The notes beneath the pieces were generated by a model, which ran no database searches, was not told the DNA's origin, and was given only the letters and a program-made list of their open reading frames with translations. The translations under genes and the position numbers were made by a program. This document shows, one piece after another, positions 9,045 to 17,285 of a DNA stretch of 64,000 bases. Position 1 is the first letter of the stretch. Every line of letters begins with the position of its first letter. Source of the stretch: Saccharopolyspora dendranthemae (lineage in GTDB: Bacteria; Actinomycetota; Actinomycetes; Mycobacteriales; Pseudonocardiaceae); NCBI RefSeq assembly GCF_007829955.1, contig NZ_VIWX01000004.1, positions 434,001-498,000 of the forward strand. The letters are read 5' to 3'.

Positions 9045-9350
9045 TTGCCGGAGCAGCCATCCGCCAGTGAGCTCTCCGACCGGGTGCTGGCGCACCCGTC
9101 GGTGGTACGGCTGCACGGCGGCGCGTTCGGGGAGATCACCTCGCTCTTCCCCGGCTACAGGGTCGTCGGCGTGCGGTGGCCGGACGACGAGACCGTGGAG
9201 ATCGGCGTGGTGCTGCGGCTCGACCAACCGGTCCGCACGACCGTCGCCGAACTGCGCGACGCGCTGACCGAGGAGCTGGTCGGCGACATCCGGGTCGACG
9301 TCCAGGTCTCCGACGTGGAAACCGCCGACGACTCGCCGGAATCGGCATGA
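9045..9350 (+). CDS. Small Asp23-operon protein, Asp23-like core
   Basis: A 101-residue soluble protein. The end of the sequence (VAELRDALTEELVGDIRVDVQVSDVE) has the alternating strand-helix-strand pattern seen at the end of Asp23 domains, so it may be a diverged Asp23 copy. The N-terminal half (VVRLHGGAFGEITSLFPGYRVVGVRW) resembles the beginning of the same fold. The start is a TTG at 9045 with GAGGAG seven bases upstream; no ATG or GTG fits. It lies 33 bp after the first Asp23 gene. Name and function remain uncertain. Confidence 0.75.
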   Translation: MPEQPSASELSDRVLAHPSVVRLHGGAFGEITSLFPGYRVVGVRWPDDETVEIGVVLRLDQPVRTTVAELRDALTEELVGDIRVDVQVSDVETADDSPESA

Positions 9351-9377
9351 ACGGCGGTTCTTGCCGGGAGGCGCAGA

Positions 9378-9626
9378 ATGATGGACGTGCAGCACGATCC
9401 GGCGAGGCGCGCCGAGATCCGCGCGTTCGTCCGGGCGCACCACCCGGACGTGGGCGGAGACCCGGAGACGTTCAAGGCCGGTCTCGCCCGGCTGCGCGGC
9501 CGACCCACCGGTCCCCGGTTCGACGCGCCGATCGTGGTCGAGGTCAGGCCTCGCGGTCTCCGCGGCCTGGTGCACCGCGTCCGATGCCGGTGGCGGCGCC
9601 GTCACGGTCCGCCACGCGTTCGATGA
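9378..9626 (+). CDS. Small protein with a J-domain-like HPD motif
   Basis: An 82-residue basic protein. Residues 5-32 (DPARRAEIRAF, then HHPDVGGDPETF) look like the centre of a DnaJ J-domain: a helix, the HPD tripeptide, and the start of the next helix. The remainder is Arg-rich (VHRVRCRWRRRHG) with no family match, and the length is too short for a full 70-residue J-domain plus partner regions. The ATG at 9378 follows GGGAGGCG. It sits inside the Asp23 operon, 27 bp after the previous gene. It could recruit DnaK or be a fossil of a J-protein; I cannot decide from sequence. Confidence 0.65.
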   Translation: MMDVQHDPARRAEIRAFVRAHHPDVGGDPETFKAGLARLRGRPTGPRFDAPIVVEVRPRGLRGLVHRVRCRWRRRHGPPRVR

Positions 9627-9669
9627 CCTGTTCGTGCAACAGCCCGTTTCTTCACTGGAGGCATCGGAG

Positions 9670-9852
9670 ATGAATGCGACGCAGACCGGACTGATCTCCG
9701 GACTGATCCTCGGAACCGCCGCAGCCGTCGGCGGTTTCATCGGGTTCTTGATCGCCCTGCTGATCGGTGTGGTCGGGCTGGTAGTCGGCCGGATCCTCGA
9801 CGGCGAGCTCGACGTCAGCGACCTGATCGGCCGCGCCAAGGACCGCCAATGA
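9670..9852 (+). CDS. DUF2273-like small membrane protein
   Basis: A 60-residue protein made almost entirely of one long hydrophobic hairpin (residues about 6-42: GLILGTAAAVGGFIGF and LIALLIGVVGLVVGRIL) with an acidic end. Small DUF2273 membrane proteins commonly accompany Asp23 genes. The ATG at 9670 has GGAG before it. The next Asp23 gene starts inside its stop codon (ATGA overlap at 9849), so the two are translationally coupled. It is probably a membrane partner or anchor for the Asp23 proteins; that role is inference from context. Confidence 0.8.
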   Translation: MNATQTGLISGLILGTAAAVGGFIGFLIALLIGVVGLVVGRILDGELDVSDLIGRAKDRQ

Positions 9853-10214
9853 CGGCCACCGCGACCGAGCCGGCGGAGTCCGCGACCGGCGAGGACTCGG
9901 AGGAGCGCGGCACACTGCACGTCAACCGCACGGTGCTGCGCAAGATCGCCCAGCACGCCGCTGACGTCGATCCCGGCAGCGCGCGCAGCGGTCGCAAGCA
10001 CGCGTCGGACGCCGAGGTCAGCGGCCCGGACGACGCCTTGCGGGTCCGGCTCAGCGTGGCGCTGAACTACCCGGCTCCGGTGCGCGACACCGTCGCCTCG
10101 GTGCGCGAGCGGGTCGGCGCGGAGCTGTCGCGCATCGCGGGATGCCAGGTCCGCAGCGTCGACGTGACCGTGTCCGCGCTGGTGCCCCCAGCTTCCGCAC
10201 CGCGGGTGGAGTGA
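9849..10214 (+). CDS. Second Asp23/Gls24-family protein
   Basis: A 121-residue Asp23-type protein. After an acidic N-terminus the core runs from GTLHVNRTVLRKIAQHAADVD to CQVRSVDVTVSALV. Compared with the first Asp23 copy it has a shortened middle and a histidine/arginine-rich loop (RSGRKHASD). It starts by a 4-bp ATGA overlap with the DUF2273-like gene and ends 3 bp before the DUF6286 gene. Two Asp23 paralogues in one operon suggest a hetero-oligomer at the membrane; this is inference. Confidence 0.85.
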   Translation: MTATATEPAESATGEDSEERGTLHVNRTVLRKIAQHAADVDPGSARSGRKHASDAEVSGPDDALRVRLSVALNYPAPVRDTVASVRERVGAELSRIAGCQVRSVDVTVSALVPPASAPRVE

Positions 10215-10217
10215 GCG

Positions 10218-10754
10218 ATGCGCCTGTTCGTACGACTGATCACCGCCGTGGCCGGAATCCTCATCGCCGCTGTCGGTGCGCTGCTGGCGATCGAGTCCGC
10301 GTGGTCGCTGATCCGGCCGGATTCACGCGGTCTCATCCTCGGCCCGGCCACCGTTCGCGATGCGCTGGGCGGGTTCTCGTGGTCCGACCTGCCGGTGCTG
10401 ATCGGCGCCTGCGCGCTGATCGTGCTCGGCCTGGTGCTTCTGATCGCCGCGATGAGCGCGGGGCACAAGCAGATCCGCCTGCACGATCCGGCCCCGGAGG
10501 TCACCGTCACCACCGACCGGCGTTCGCTCGCGCGGCTGGTGGGTCACCAGGTCCGCGATCAGGACGGCGTCGCAGGAGCGACCGTCACCGCGGGCGCCAA
10601 GCGGATCCGCGTCAAGGCCACCTCCCGCTTCCGGGACTCAGGTGGCCTCCGCGGAAAGCTGACGGAGACCGCCAAGCAGACCGTCGGAGAACTGCCGATG
10701 CCCCGCTCGCCGAAGGTGCAGGTGTCGGTGGCGCAGCCCAAGGAGCACCGATGA
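10218..10754 (+). CDS. DUF6286 membrane protein of the Asp23 operon
   Basis: A 178-residue protein with two N-terminal transmembrane helices (about residues 4-28 and 53-78) followed by a soluble domain of about 95 residues. The soluble part (LARLVGHQVRDQDGVAGATVTAG onward) has the beta-alpha-beta pattern of an Asp23/AmaP-like domain. The layout resembles AmaP, the Asp23 membrane anchor of Staphylococcus. It overlaps the next gene by 4 bp (ATGA at 10751). Expected location is the cytoplasmic membrane with the domain inside the cell. Confidence 0.8.
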   Translation: MRLFVRLITAVAGILIAAVGALLAIESAWSLIRPDSRGLILGPATVRDALGGFSWSDLPVLIGACALIVLGLVLLIAAMSAGHKQIRLHDPAPEVTVTTDRRSLARLVGHQVRDQDGVAGATVTAGAKRIRVKATSRFRDSGGLRGKLTETAKQTVGELPMPRSPKVQVSVAQPKEHR

Positions 10755-11353
10755 GCGACATCAAGCCGAGCAGCACCCCGATCGGTCGTGGCGCGGGATT
10801 CGAGCGCTCAGCGGTGACCCTGCTGGGCCTGCTGTCCCTGCTGGTCGGCCTCGCGGCGATCCTGGTCGGTTCCGGCGTGCTGGGAATGTTCCGCTCCCGG
10901 CGTCCGGTGGCCGATCCCCTGGTCGTGCAGTGGTTGCGGGACAACGCCCGGCTGGCCGCGGTGATCGGCCTCGTCGCCGGGCTCGTGCTGCTGGTGCTGG
11001 GCCTGTGGTGGCTGGTGCGCGCGATGCGGCCCGAAGGTCGACCGGACTTCCGCCTCGAGAAGTCCGATTCCGGTGACCTGGACGTGACCAGCGGAGCGCT
11101 GGCCAACGCCGTGCGCGCCGATGCCGAGCAGGTTCCGGGCGTCAAGCGCGCCCGAGTCCGAATGGCCGGCAGCGACCGGTCCCCCTCGCTGCGCCTGACG
11201 TTGTCGCTCCAGGAGGGCACCAACATCCGGCAGGTGTGGGAGGAGTTGGACGAGAAGGTCCTCACCCGCGCCCGGCAGTCGCTGGGCCGGGAAACGCTGC
11301 CCACGGCGATCCGCCTGCAGCTCGACCGAGCTCCCAAGCAACGCGTCCAGTAG
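10751..11353 (+). CDS. AmaP-like alkaline shock membrane anchor
   Basis: Last gene of the Asp23 operon, 200 residues. Two transmembrane helices (about residues 20-45 and 66-93) are followed by a cytoplasmic domain with the AmaP/Asp23-like pattern (TSGALANAVRADAEQVPGVKRARVRM). It starts in the stop codon of the DUF6286 gene and ends 9 bp before ligC, so ligC may be read on the same transcript. The gene pair 10218 and 10751 looks like a duplicated anchor, matching the duplicated Asp23 proteins. Role as anchor is by family analogy. Confidence 0.82.
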   Translation: MSDIKPSSTPIGRGAGFERSAVTLLGLLSLLVGLAAILVGSGVLGMFRSRRPVADPLVVQWLRDNARLAAVIGLVAGLVLLVLGLWWLVRAMRPEGRPDFRLEKSDSGDLDVTSGALANAVRADAEQVPGVKRARVRMAGSDRSPSLRLTLSLQEGTNIRQVWEELDEKVLTRARQSLGRETLPTAIRLQLDRAPKQRVQ

Positions 11354-11362
11354 GAGGCCGTC

Positions 11363-12466
11363 GTGCTGCCGCTGCGAGCTCCGGTGAAACCGATGCTGGC
11401 GAAGCCCGTCGACGGCGTCCCGCACCGCGGCGGCCTGCTGTTCGAGCCCAAGTGGGACGGCTTCCGGTGCCTGGCGTTCGTCGATCCCGGCGAGCCCGTG
11501 CTGCTGCAGTCGCGCACCGGTCGCGGGCTGGAGCGCTACTTCCCCGAGGTGCAGGCCACGCTCGCCCAGCAGCTGGAGCGGCCGGCGGTGCTGGACGGTG
11601 AGCTGGTCGTGATCCAGCGCGACGAGGACGGCGACCGGCTCGACTGGAACGAGCTCAGCGAACGCATCCACCCCGCCGCCAGCAGGGTCGCCACCCTCGC
11701 CGAGCGGACCCCCGCCACCTTCATCGCCTTCGACCTGCTGGCGCTGGACGACCGGGACCTCACCTCCTCGACTCAGTCCGAGCGCCGGGCGCTGCTGACC
11801 GAACTCGGACTGGACAGGCCCGGACTGCGCACGACGCCCGCCACCGAGGACCCGGAACTCGCCGAGGAATGGTTCCGGTTGTTCGAGGGCGCCGGGCTCG
11901 ACGGCGTCATCGCCAAACCGCTCGACGGGCAGTACGTGCCGGGTAAGCGGACGATGTTCAAGATCAAGCACTCCCGCACGGTGGACTGCGTGGTCGCGGG
12001 GCTCCGCTGGCACGCCAACACCGAACCCGGCACAGCTGTCGGGTCGTTGCAGCTCGGTCTGCACGACGAGAACGGGGTGCTGCACCACGTCGGCGTCGTC
12101 GGCGCGTTCACCGCTGCGCGGCGGCGGGAGCTGGCCGACGAGCTCTCCGGGCTGATCACCGAGGGCGAGCACCCGTGGGTCGGCGAGAACGCGACGGGCA
12201 GGCGGTTGCCCGGATCGGTCAACCGCTGGAACAGCACCGAGCAGCCGTGGGTCCCGTTGCGACCGGAGCGGGTCGTGGAGGTCGCCTACGACCACACCGA
12301 GGGCGGGTACCCGTCCCGGTTCCGGCACACGACGCAGTTCGTGCGCTGGCGTCCCGATCGCGATCCGGGGTCCTGCGGCTACGCCCAGCTGGAGGAACCG
12401 ATGCGCTACGACCTCGACTCGGTGCTGTTCGGCGCAGCGCACCGGACGGAACGTTCGAACGGGTAA
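11363..12466 (+). CDS. ligC: ATP-dependent DNA ligase, LigC type
   Basis: A 367-residue ATP-dependent DNA ligase with an adenylation domain and an OB-fold domain and no polymerase or nuclease fusion, like mycobacterial LigC. Motif I is EPKWDGFR with the adenylated Lys30; motif III is FIAFDLLALDDRDL, motif IV DGVIAKPL and motif V FKIKHSRTVDCVV. These ligases act in DNA repair beside the essential NAD-dependent LigA. The GTG at 11363 lies 9 bp after the Asp23 operon with a GGAGG site, so it may be co-transcribed. No Ku gene is beside it. The last codons contain the -10 box of the following gene. Confidence 0.9.
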   Translation: MLPLRAPVKPMLAKPVDGVPHRGGLLFEPKWDGFRCLAFVDPGEPVLLQSRTGRGLERYFPEVQATLAQQLERPAVLDGELVVIQRDEDGDRLDWNELSERIHPAASRVATLAERTPATFIAFDLLALDDRDLTSSTQSERRALLTELGLDRPGLRTTPATEDPELAEEWFRLFEGAGLDGVIAKPLDGQYVPGKRTMFKIKHSRTVDCVVAGLRWHANTEPGTAVGSLQLGLHDENGVLHHVGVVGAFTAARRRELADELSGLITEGEHPWVGENATGRRLPGSVNRWNSTEQPWVPLRPERVVEVAYDHTEGGYPSRFRHTTQFVRWRPDRDPGSCGYAQLEEPMRYDLDSVLFGAAHRTERSNG

Positions 12467-12477
12467 TCTCCGCTCCC

Positions 12478-13377
12478 GTGGTGACGAAGCGGATTGCGGT
12501 GATCGGTTCGGGTGCTATCGGCGGAGTGATCGCCGAGGCGGCGCACGCGGCCGGTCACGAGGTGACGATGTGCGTGCGCACCCCGTTCGAACGGCTGGTG
12601 CTGGACGCTCCCGGTGGAACCGCGGAGATCCCGGTGACGGTCACGACCGACCCCGGTGCCGTCGGCGAGTGCGACTGGGTCGTGCTGACCACCAAGGTCC
12701 ACGACGTGTCGAGCGCCGCGCCCTGGCTGCACCGGCTCGACGACGGGCGCGCGGGGCTGGTGGTGGTGCAGAACGGTGTCGCGCACCGCGATTCGGTCGC
12801 CGGCCTGTGGTCGCGGGGACCGGTGCTGCCAGCGCTGATCTACGTCGGCGCGGAGCGCACCAGCCCGGGCCACGTGGTTCGGCGCTCGCCGACCACCATG
12901 CAGGTCGCCGCCGGTGACGCCGGGTCCCGCTTCGTGGCGCTGCTGGAAGGCTCGGGGGTCGATCTCCGCGAGACCGCGGACTTCCACACCTCGGCCTGGC
13001 GCAAGATGCTCACCAACGTGGCGCCGAACCCGATCACCGCGCTGACCCTGCGCCGCCTGGACGTGCTCGCCGAAGCCGACGTCCAGGAGCTCTGCGCGGG
13101 CGTCCTCGCCGAAGCCATCGCCGTGGCCCAGGCCGAGGGCGCCGAGCTGACCCAGCAGGACGCGGACAAGGTGCTGGGCGACTACACGTCCCGCTTCCCG
13201 GCGACCAACGGCACCTCGATGCTCTACGACCGGCTCGCCGGTCTTCCCCTGGAGCACGAGCACATCACCGGAACCCTGGTCCGCGCGGCCGACCGCCACG
13301 GCATCCCGGTCCCGCTGAACCGGACCCTGCTCACCCTCCTCCGGGCGATCGAGCCGAAACCCCTCCCGAACACCTGA
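12478..13377 (+). CDS. 2-dehydropantoate 2-reductase-like oxidoreductase (ApbA/PanE family)
   Basis: A 299-residue NADP-dependent reductase of the ketopantoate reductase family. The N-terminal nucleotide-binding motif is GSGAIGG in IAVIGSGAIGGVIAEAAHAAG; the C-terminal ApbA domain includes the conserved WRKMLTNVAPNPITAL segment and a substrate region TSMLYDRLAGLPLEHEHI. The family makes pantoate for coenzyme A, but many paralogues reduce other 2-oxo acids, so the panE symbol is withheld. A TAATCT box (12464-12469) overlaps the ligC stop codon and lies eight bases before the GTG at 12478, suggesting a leaderless transcript; a second GTG at 12481 is equally possible. Confidence 0.82.
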   Translation: MVTKRIAVIGSGAIGGVIAEAAHAAGHEVTMCVRTPFERLVLDAPGGTAEIPVTVTTDPGAVGECDWVVLTTKVHDVSSAAPWLHRLDDGRAGLVVVQNGVAHRDSVAGLWSRGPVLPALIYVGAERTSPGHVVRRSPTTMQVAAGDAGSRFVALLEGSGVDLRETADFHTSAWRKMLTNVAPNPITALTLRRLDVLAEADVQELCAGVLAEAIAVAQAEGAELTQQDADKVLGDYTSRFPATNGTSMLYDRLAGLPLEHEHITGTLVRAADRHGIPVPLNRTLLTLLRAIEPKPLPNT

Positions 13378-13432
13378 CCGCACCGCCGCATTCGAATTTC
13401 GCGCGAAGTTCGAAGGACGTCGCCGGGTCGGG

Positions 13433-14371
13433 TCAGTTCGCCGGGGGGTCGCCGGACTCCGGGGTCGTGCGGGTGGTGGCCACCGAGCCGACCGAGGCGA
13501 TGACGACGCAGCAGATCGCGGCCCACTGCCAACCGGTCAGGAGTTCGCCGAGGACCACGAGCCCGGCGAGGGCGGCGACGGCGGGCTCGGTGCTCATCAG
13601 GATCCCGAACACGCGAGGCGGCATCCGGCGCAGCGCTTCGAGTTCGAGCGTGTAGGGCACCACCGACGACATCAGCGCGACGAGCAGCCCGATGACCAGC
13701 ACCGTCGGGCTCAGCAGCGCGGGCCCGGAGTCGAACGCCCCGATCGGCAGCGCCACCAAGGCTCCGAAGGCCATCGCCAGCGCGAGACCGGAGGTCCCGG
13801 TCGTCCGGCTCCCGAGCTTGGCGCCGAGCAGGATGTACCCGGCCCAGCAGGCGCCCGCCGCCAGGGCGAACGCCACGCCCACCCAGTCGAGACCGCCCTC
13901 GACGCGGGACAGCAGGAACACCCCGGTTCCGGCCAGCATCGCCCACAGCACGTCGAGCTTGCGGCGCGACCCGAACAGCGCCACGGTCAGCGGCCCGAGG
14001 AACTCGATGGTCACCGCGGCGCCCAGCGGGATCCGCTCGAACGCCTGGTAGATGCACATGTTCATGCCCGCCAGCACCAGGCCGTACCCGGCGACGACGC
14101 GCAGCGTCGGCCAGTCCAGCCGCAAGGACGGCCGGAACACCGCGAGCAGGATCGCGGCCGCGAACACCAGCCGCAGCAGCACCACCCCGGAGGCTCCGGC
14201 GACGCTGAACAGCTGCTTGGCGAAGGCCGCTCCGACCTGCACGCTGATCACGCCGATCAGCACCATCATCGGCGGCGGGACGGCTCCCAGAGCAGCGGCC
14301 GACGCCCGGCTCGCGCTCCATCGACGTCCGTCTCCGGGCCCCCAGGCGACCTGCACAGCGCTCCTCACCAT
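13433..14371 (-). CDS. EamA/DMT-family exporter (RhtA-like)
   Basis: A 312-residue drug/metabolite transporter with ten hydrophobic helices in two EamA repeats, close in pattern to the threonine/homoserine exporter RhtA (for example VQVGAAFAKQLF and YQAFERIPLGAAVTIEFLGPL). It likely exports amino acids or related metabolites. The ATG at 14371 gives an extra 30 residues before the first helix; a GTG at 14356 with GAGGAG just upstream is a good alternative start. It stands alone, convergent with the reductase gene and divergent from the lipoprotein gene. Substrate unknown. Confidence 0.82.
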   Translation of the reverse strand: MVRSAVQVAWGPGDGRRWSASRASAAALGAVPPPMMVLIGVISVQVGAAFAKQLFSVAGASGVVLLRLVFAAAILLAVFRPSLRLDWPTLRVVAGYGLVLAGMNMCIYQAFERIPLGAAVTIEFLGPLTVALFGSRRKLDVLWAMLAGTGVFLLSRVEGGLDWVGVAFALAAGACWAGYILLGAKLGSRTTGTSGLALAMAFGALVALPIGAFDSGPALLSPTVLVIGLLVALMSSVVPYTLELEALRRMPPRVFGILMSTEPAVAALAGLVVLGELLTGWQWAAICCVVIASVGSVATTRTTPESGDPPAN

Positions 14372-14530
14372 CCGCCGACCACGACCACCAGCACGCTAGC
14401 CGAGCGAACACGACCGGGAAAAACCGGTGAGCCCGCGCTCGGGCGAAACACGACCTCCCCTCACCGAGGTCACACGCCGATCATGGGATGCTGCACACTT
14501 ACCGCCGGGCTTTGTCGACTAGGAGTTCCC

Positions 14531-16090
14531 GTGCCGCGCACCATCAACCGGGCCGGGGTCGCGCTGCTGCCGTTGCTGTTGCTGGTGGCCACCGGTTGTT
14601 CGGTCGGGCCGTCCCAGCGCCCCGCGGTCGCCTACCACGACAGCGAGCAGCAGGTGGCTCCCGCACCGCAGCCACCGAAGCCGCAGCCGGTGCCGCCGCT
14701 GGGCACCGCTCCGAACGACTCCTTGAACTGGCAGGACTGCACCGAGCAAACCCGCTCGGAAGTCGGTTCCCTGCCGCCCGGGATGACCTTCTCCTGCTCC
14801 CGCCTCCTGTCCACGCTCGACGCCCCGGAGGCCCCGGAACGGGGCACCGCCCGCAACTCGCTGATCCGCACCGGTTCGGGCCGGGTGCCGCTGGTCGTCG
14901 TGGGCGACGTCGACGGCGAGCCGGGCACCACCTTCGCCGCGCGGCTGGCCACCCAGTTGCCCCAGGAGGTCCGCAACACCTACGACATCATCGGGATGGA
15001 CCGGCGCGGCACCGGCGAGTCGGAAGCGGCCAACTGCGTCCCGCAGCAGCAGCGCGAGCAGGTGCTGGGATTCGACCCGCGCGCGACCGAGCGAGCCGAC
15101 CTGGACCGGCTGCTGGAGTCGGTCCTGGCGGCCAGCCAGGAGTGCCTGCTCAAGCTGGACGAGCGGCTGCAGGCCTACGACACCTGGCGCACCGCATCCG
15201 ACCTCGAAGAACTCCGCCTCGAACTGGGCGTGCCCAAGCTGCACGCGATCGGCCGCGGCGAGGCCGGACGGCTGCTGACGACCTACGCCGAGCGCTATCC
15301 GGGCGGTGTGGGGCGGTTCGTCATCGACGGCGCTCCCGACCCGACCCGCGATTCGATGGGGCAGGCCGAGCACCAGGCGCAGACCGCCGAGCAGACCTTC
15401 GACGTCTTCGCCGCGGACTGCGTCAGCCGTCGCTGCCCCCTCGGTCCGAACCCCCGGCAGACCGTCAGCGACCTCGTCGAGCGCACCCGGCAGACCGCGC
15501 TGCCCGGCCCGGGTAGGCAGGTCCCGGCCGGCCTGGTGACGCGGGGGATCCTGCAGGGACTCGCCGACCGCAACAGCTGGCCGGCCCTCGCCGAAGCGCT
15601 GACGGCGGGCAACCGGGGCGACGGCACCGAGCTCGCCGAGTTCACCGCGCCGCTGGTCACGCCGCAGGGGGTCAACCCGCCGTGGTTCGACGGGGACCTG
15701 ATCACCGGCTGCAACGACACGACGCTGCGCGTTCCGCCGCAGCGCAGCAGCGAGATCGCGCAGGACTGGACGAGTCGCTTCCCTCTGTTCGGCGGGATCG
15801 CCGCGCAACACGTGGTGTGGTGCGGTTCGTGGCCGGTCCCCCAGCAGCCGTTGCCCGCGCCTCGCCGCACGGACCTGCCGCCAATCCCGGTGATCACCAC
15901 CGCGCACGATCCGAAGACGCTCGCGCTGGGCACCGATCACATGGCCGACGAGCTGCCGACCGGAGTGCTGATGCGCTGGCAAGGTGCTGGGCACGGAGCG
16001 ATCACGCGCTCGACGTGCATCACCGATGCGGTCAGCCGATACCTGGTCCGAGGGGTCGTGCCCACCGAGGGCATGGCTTGCCCGGAGTGA
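14531..16090 (+). CDS. Secreted alpha/beta-hydrolase lipoprotein lacking the nucleophile serine
   Basis: A 519-residue homologue of the tripeptidyl aminopeptidase/SlpD hydrolases. The signal peptide ends in VATGC, so it is probably a lipoprotein. A proline-rich linker precedes the alpha/beta-hydrolase fold (YDIIGMDRRGTGESEA). At the nucleophile elbow the family has G-x-S-x-G, but here it reads GRGEAGR: residue 244 is Glu, coded by a clear GAG at 15260. The Asp (TTAHDPKTL) and His (GAGHGAITRS) positions and the C-terminal cysteine loop remain. It is therefore probably a binding protein or an inactive enzyme. The GTG at 14531 follows AGGAG. No evident operon partner. Confidence 0.8.
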   Translation: MPRTINRAGVALLPLLLLVATGCSVGPSQRPAVAYHDSEQQVAPAPQPPKPQPVPPLGTAPNDSLNWQDCTEQTRSEVGSLPPGMTFSCSRLLSTLDAPEAPERGTARNSLIRTGSGRVPLVVVGDVDGEPGTTFAARLATQLPQEVRNTYDIIGMDRRGTGESEAANCVPQQQREQVLGFDPRATERADLDRLLESVLAASQECLLKLDERLQAYDTWRTASDLEELRLELGVPKLHAIGRGEAGRLLTTYAERYPGGVGRFVIDGAPDPTRDSMGQAEHQAQTAEQTFDVFAADCVSRRCPLGPNPRQTVSDLVERTRQTALPGPGRQVPAGLVTRGILQGLADRNSWPALAEALTAGNRGDGTELAEFTAPLVTPQGVNPPWFDGDLITGCNDTTLRVPPQRSSEIAQDWTSRFPLFGGIAAQHVVWCGSWPVPQQPLPAPRRTDLPPIPVITTAHDPKTLALGTDHMADELPTGVLMRWQGAGHGAITRSTCITDAVSRYLVRGVVPTEGMACPE

Positions 16091-16122
16091 TCCCGCAACA
16101 CCCCGGGCAAGCCACCGCCGCT

Positions 16123-16215
16123 TCAGCCGCAGCTGGAGCAGCAGCCACAGGAGGGACCGCTGCAACTACCGCAGCAGCTGCAACCGCCCTGGTGCGGTGC
16201 TTCGGTGCCGACCAT
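16123..16215 (-). CDS. 30-residue cysteine-rich peptide
   Basis: This short gene encodes MVGTEAPHQGG followed by a 19-residue tail CSCCGSCSGPSCGCCSSCG made only of Cys (8), Ser (6), Gly (4) and Pro (1). The ATG at 16215 has a textbook GGAGG six bases upstream. The Gly-Gly before the Cys-rich part resembles the cleavage site of peptide leaders, although the leader would be unusually short. Such a tail could bind metal like a metallothionein or be the substrate of ring-forming or crosslinking enzymes; no YcaO, radical SAM or lanthionine enzyme is in this window. It lies 151 bp downstream of the DUF4389 gene on the same strand. I do not recognise the family. Confidence 0.55.
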   Translation of the reverse strand: MVGTEAPHQGGCSCCGSCSGPSCGCCSSCG

Positions 16216-16366
16216 CTCCGACCTCCGATCGGTGTTGGATACCAGCACCTGTCGATGTTCCTCGCAGCTCCGAGGACCGGCACACCGCTGCAAGAGCGAA
16301 CCGACGTCGCCCAAGGAGCGGAACCCCGCGATTGCGATCAGTGACCGGGCGGCGTGGCCGGGTGGA

Positions 16367-17140
16367 TCACCCGTGGAGGGCGTGCTGGTACTCGGGTGAG
16401 TAGGCAGGCTGCGTCGACGACACCACGCCGTTGCCGACCAGCGCGAGCGCTCCGAGCACGATGAACACGATCAGCATGACCCGCCCGCCCTGGGACATCA
16501 CCAGCGGTCGCGTGCCGGAGGGCACCTTCGCCGCCTCGCCCTCTTCGCGGGCGTCCCCGAACAAGCCCTTCGGGTACGCGCCGGTGAGCAGGTAGAAGTA
16601 GGCGTTGACGCGCATGGTGTAGCGCAGCGAGGCCACCGACGCGTCGAACACCGGGCGCGGGTTGCGGCCCATGATCAGGATGGTCAGCCACAGGAAGAAG
16701 GAGAGGACGCCGAATCCGTAGGAGACAACCGCGGAGACGATCCCCGCCGGGATCACCAGGATCAGACGGAACAGCACCGCCCAGCGGTTGAGGGTGCCGG
16801 GCCGGAGTTCGATGTCCACCGGGAACTGCGGATCGCCCACGACGAACGGCGGATAGCGGTCGACGAGCAACCATGCCGAGGCGCCCACGCGCGTGTTGTA
16901 GGAGATGTAGAGGACGAGGAACCCGGAGATCCACTCGGGCAGCCGCCCCAGGACCAGCGCGGCGAACCACCCGATGATCACCACGACGGCGGCCGCGACG
17001 CCCAGCGCCCACAGCACGATGAAGTGCGGGATCAGCAGGAGCATCCGCAGCAGCACGGTCCAGCGGCGCTGCCGCTCGGGTGGAGTGATCTGCAGTTCCG
17101 GCAGGAACCGGCCCTGTTCGACTCCTGCTGACTCGCTCAA
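16367..17140 (-). CDS. DUF4389 membrane protein
   Basis: A 257-residue membrane protein with two DUF4389 repeats. Each has a conserved WTVLLRMLLLIPHFIVLW or WAVLFRLILVIPAGIVS helix, then a second helix and a conserved Tyr-rich amphipathic segment (RYTMRVNAYFYLLTGAYP). A final single helix follows a short loop. DUF4389 proteins have no assigned function. The start is a TTG at 17140 with a strong GGGGAGG ribosome site five bases upstream. Its transcript could run on into the cysteine-rich peptide gene. Confidence 0.85.
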   Translation of the reverse strand: MSESAGVEQGRFLPELQITPPERQRRWTVLLRMLLLIPHFIVLWALGVAAAVVVIIGWFAALVLGRLPEWISGFLVLYISYNTRVGASAWLLVDRYPPFVVGDPQFPVDIELRPGTLNRWAVLFRLILVIPAGIVSAVVSYGFGVLSFFLWLTILIMGRNPRPVFDASVASLRYTMRVNAYFYLLTGAYPKGLFGDAREEGEAAKVPSGTRPLVMSQGGRVMLIVFIVLGALALVGNGVVSSTQPAYSPEYQHALHG

Positions 17141-17285
17141 CGCCGCCTCCCCGGACTTCCACAGTGGATTCTTCGCATTCTATTTGATCGAGCGCCTGCG
17201 ACGAGGGACTTTCGCCTGTTCCGGCCCACCCCATGCGGTGAACGAGGCGATTCCGCTCCCCGTGCGCAGGCGTTACGGTAGGTCG

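Noticed and set aside
13433..17140. Peptide natural-product gene cluster around the cysteine-rich peptide
   Set aside because: No modification enzyme, protease or ABC exporter is near, so a cluster claim is not supported; only the peptide itself is reported.
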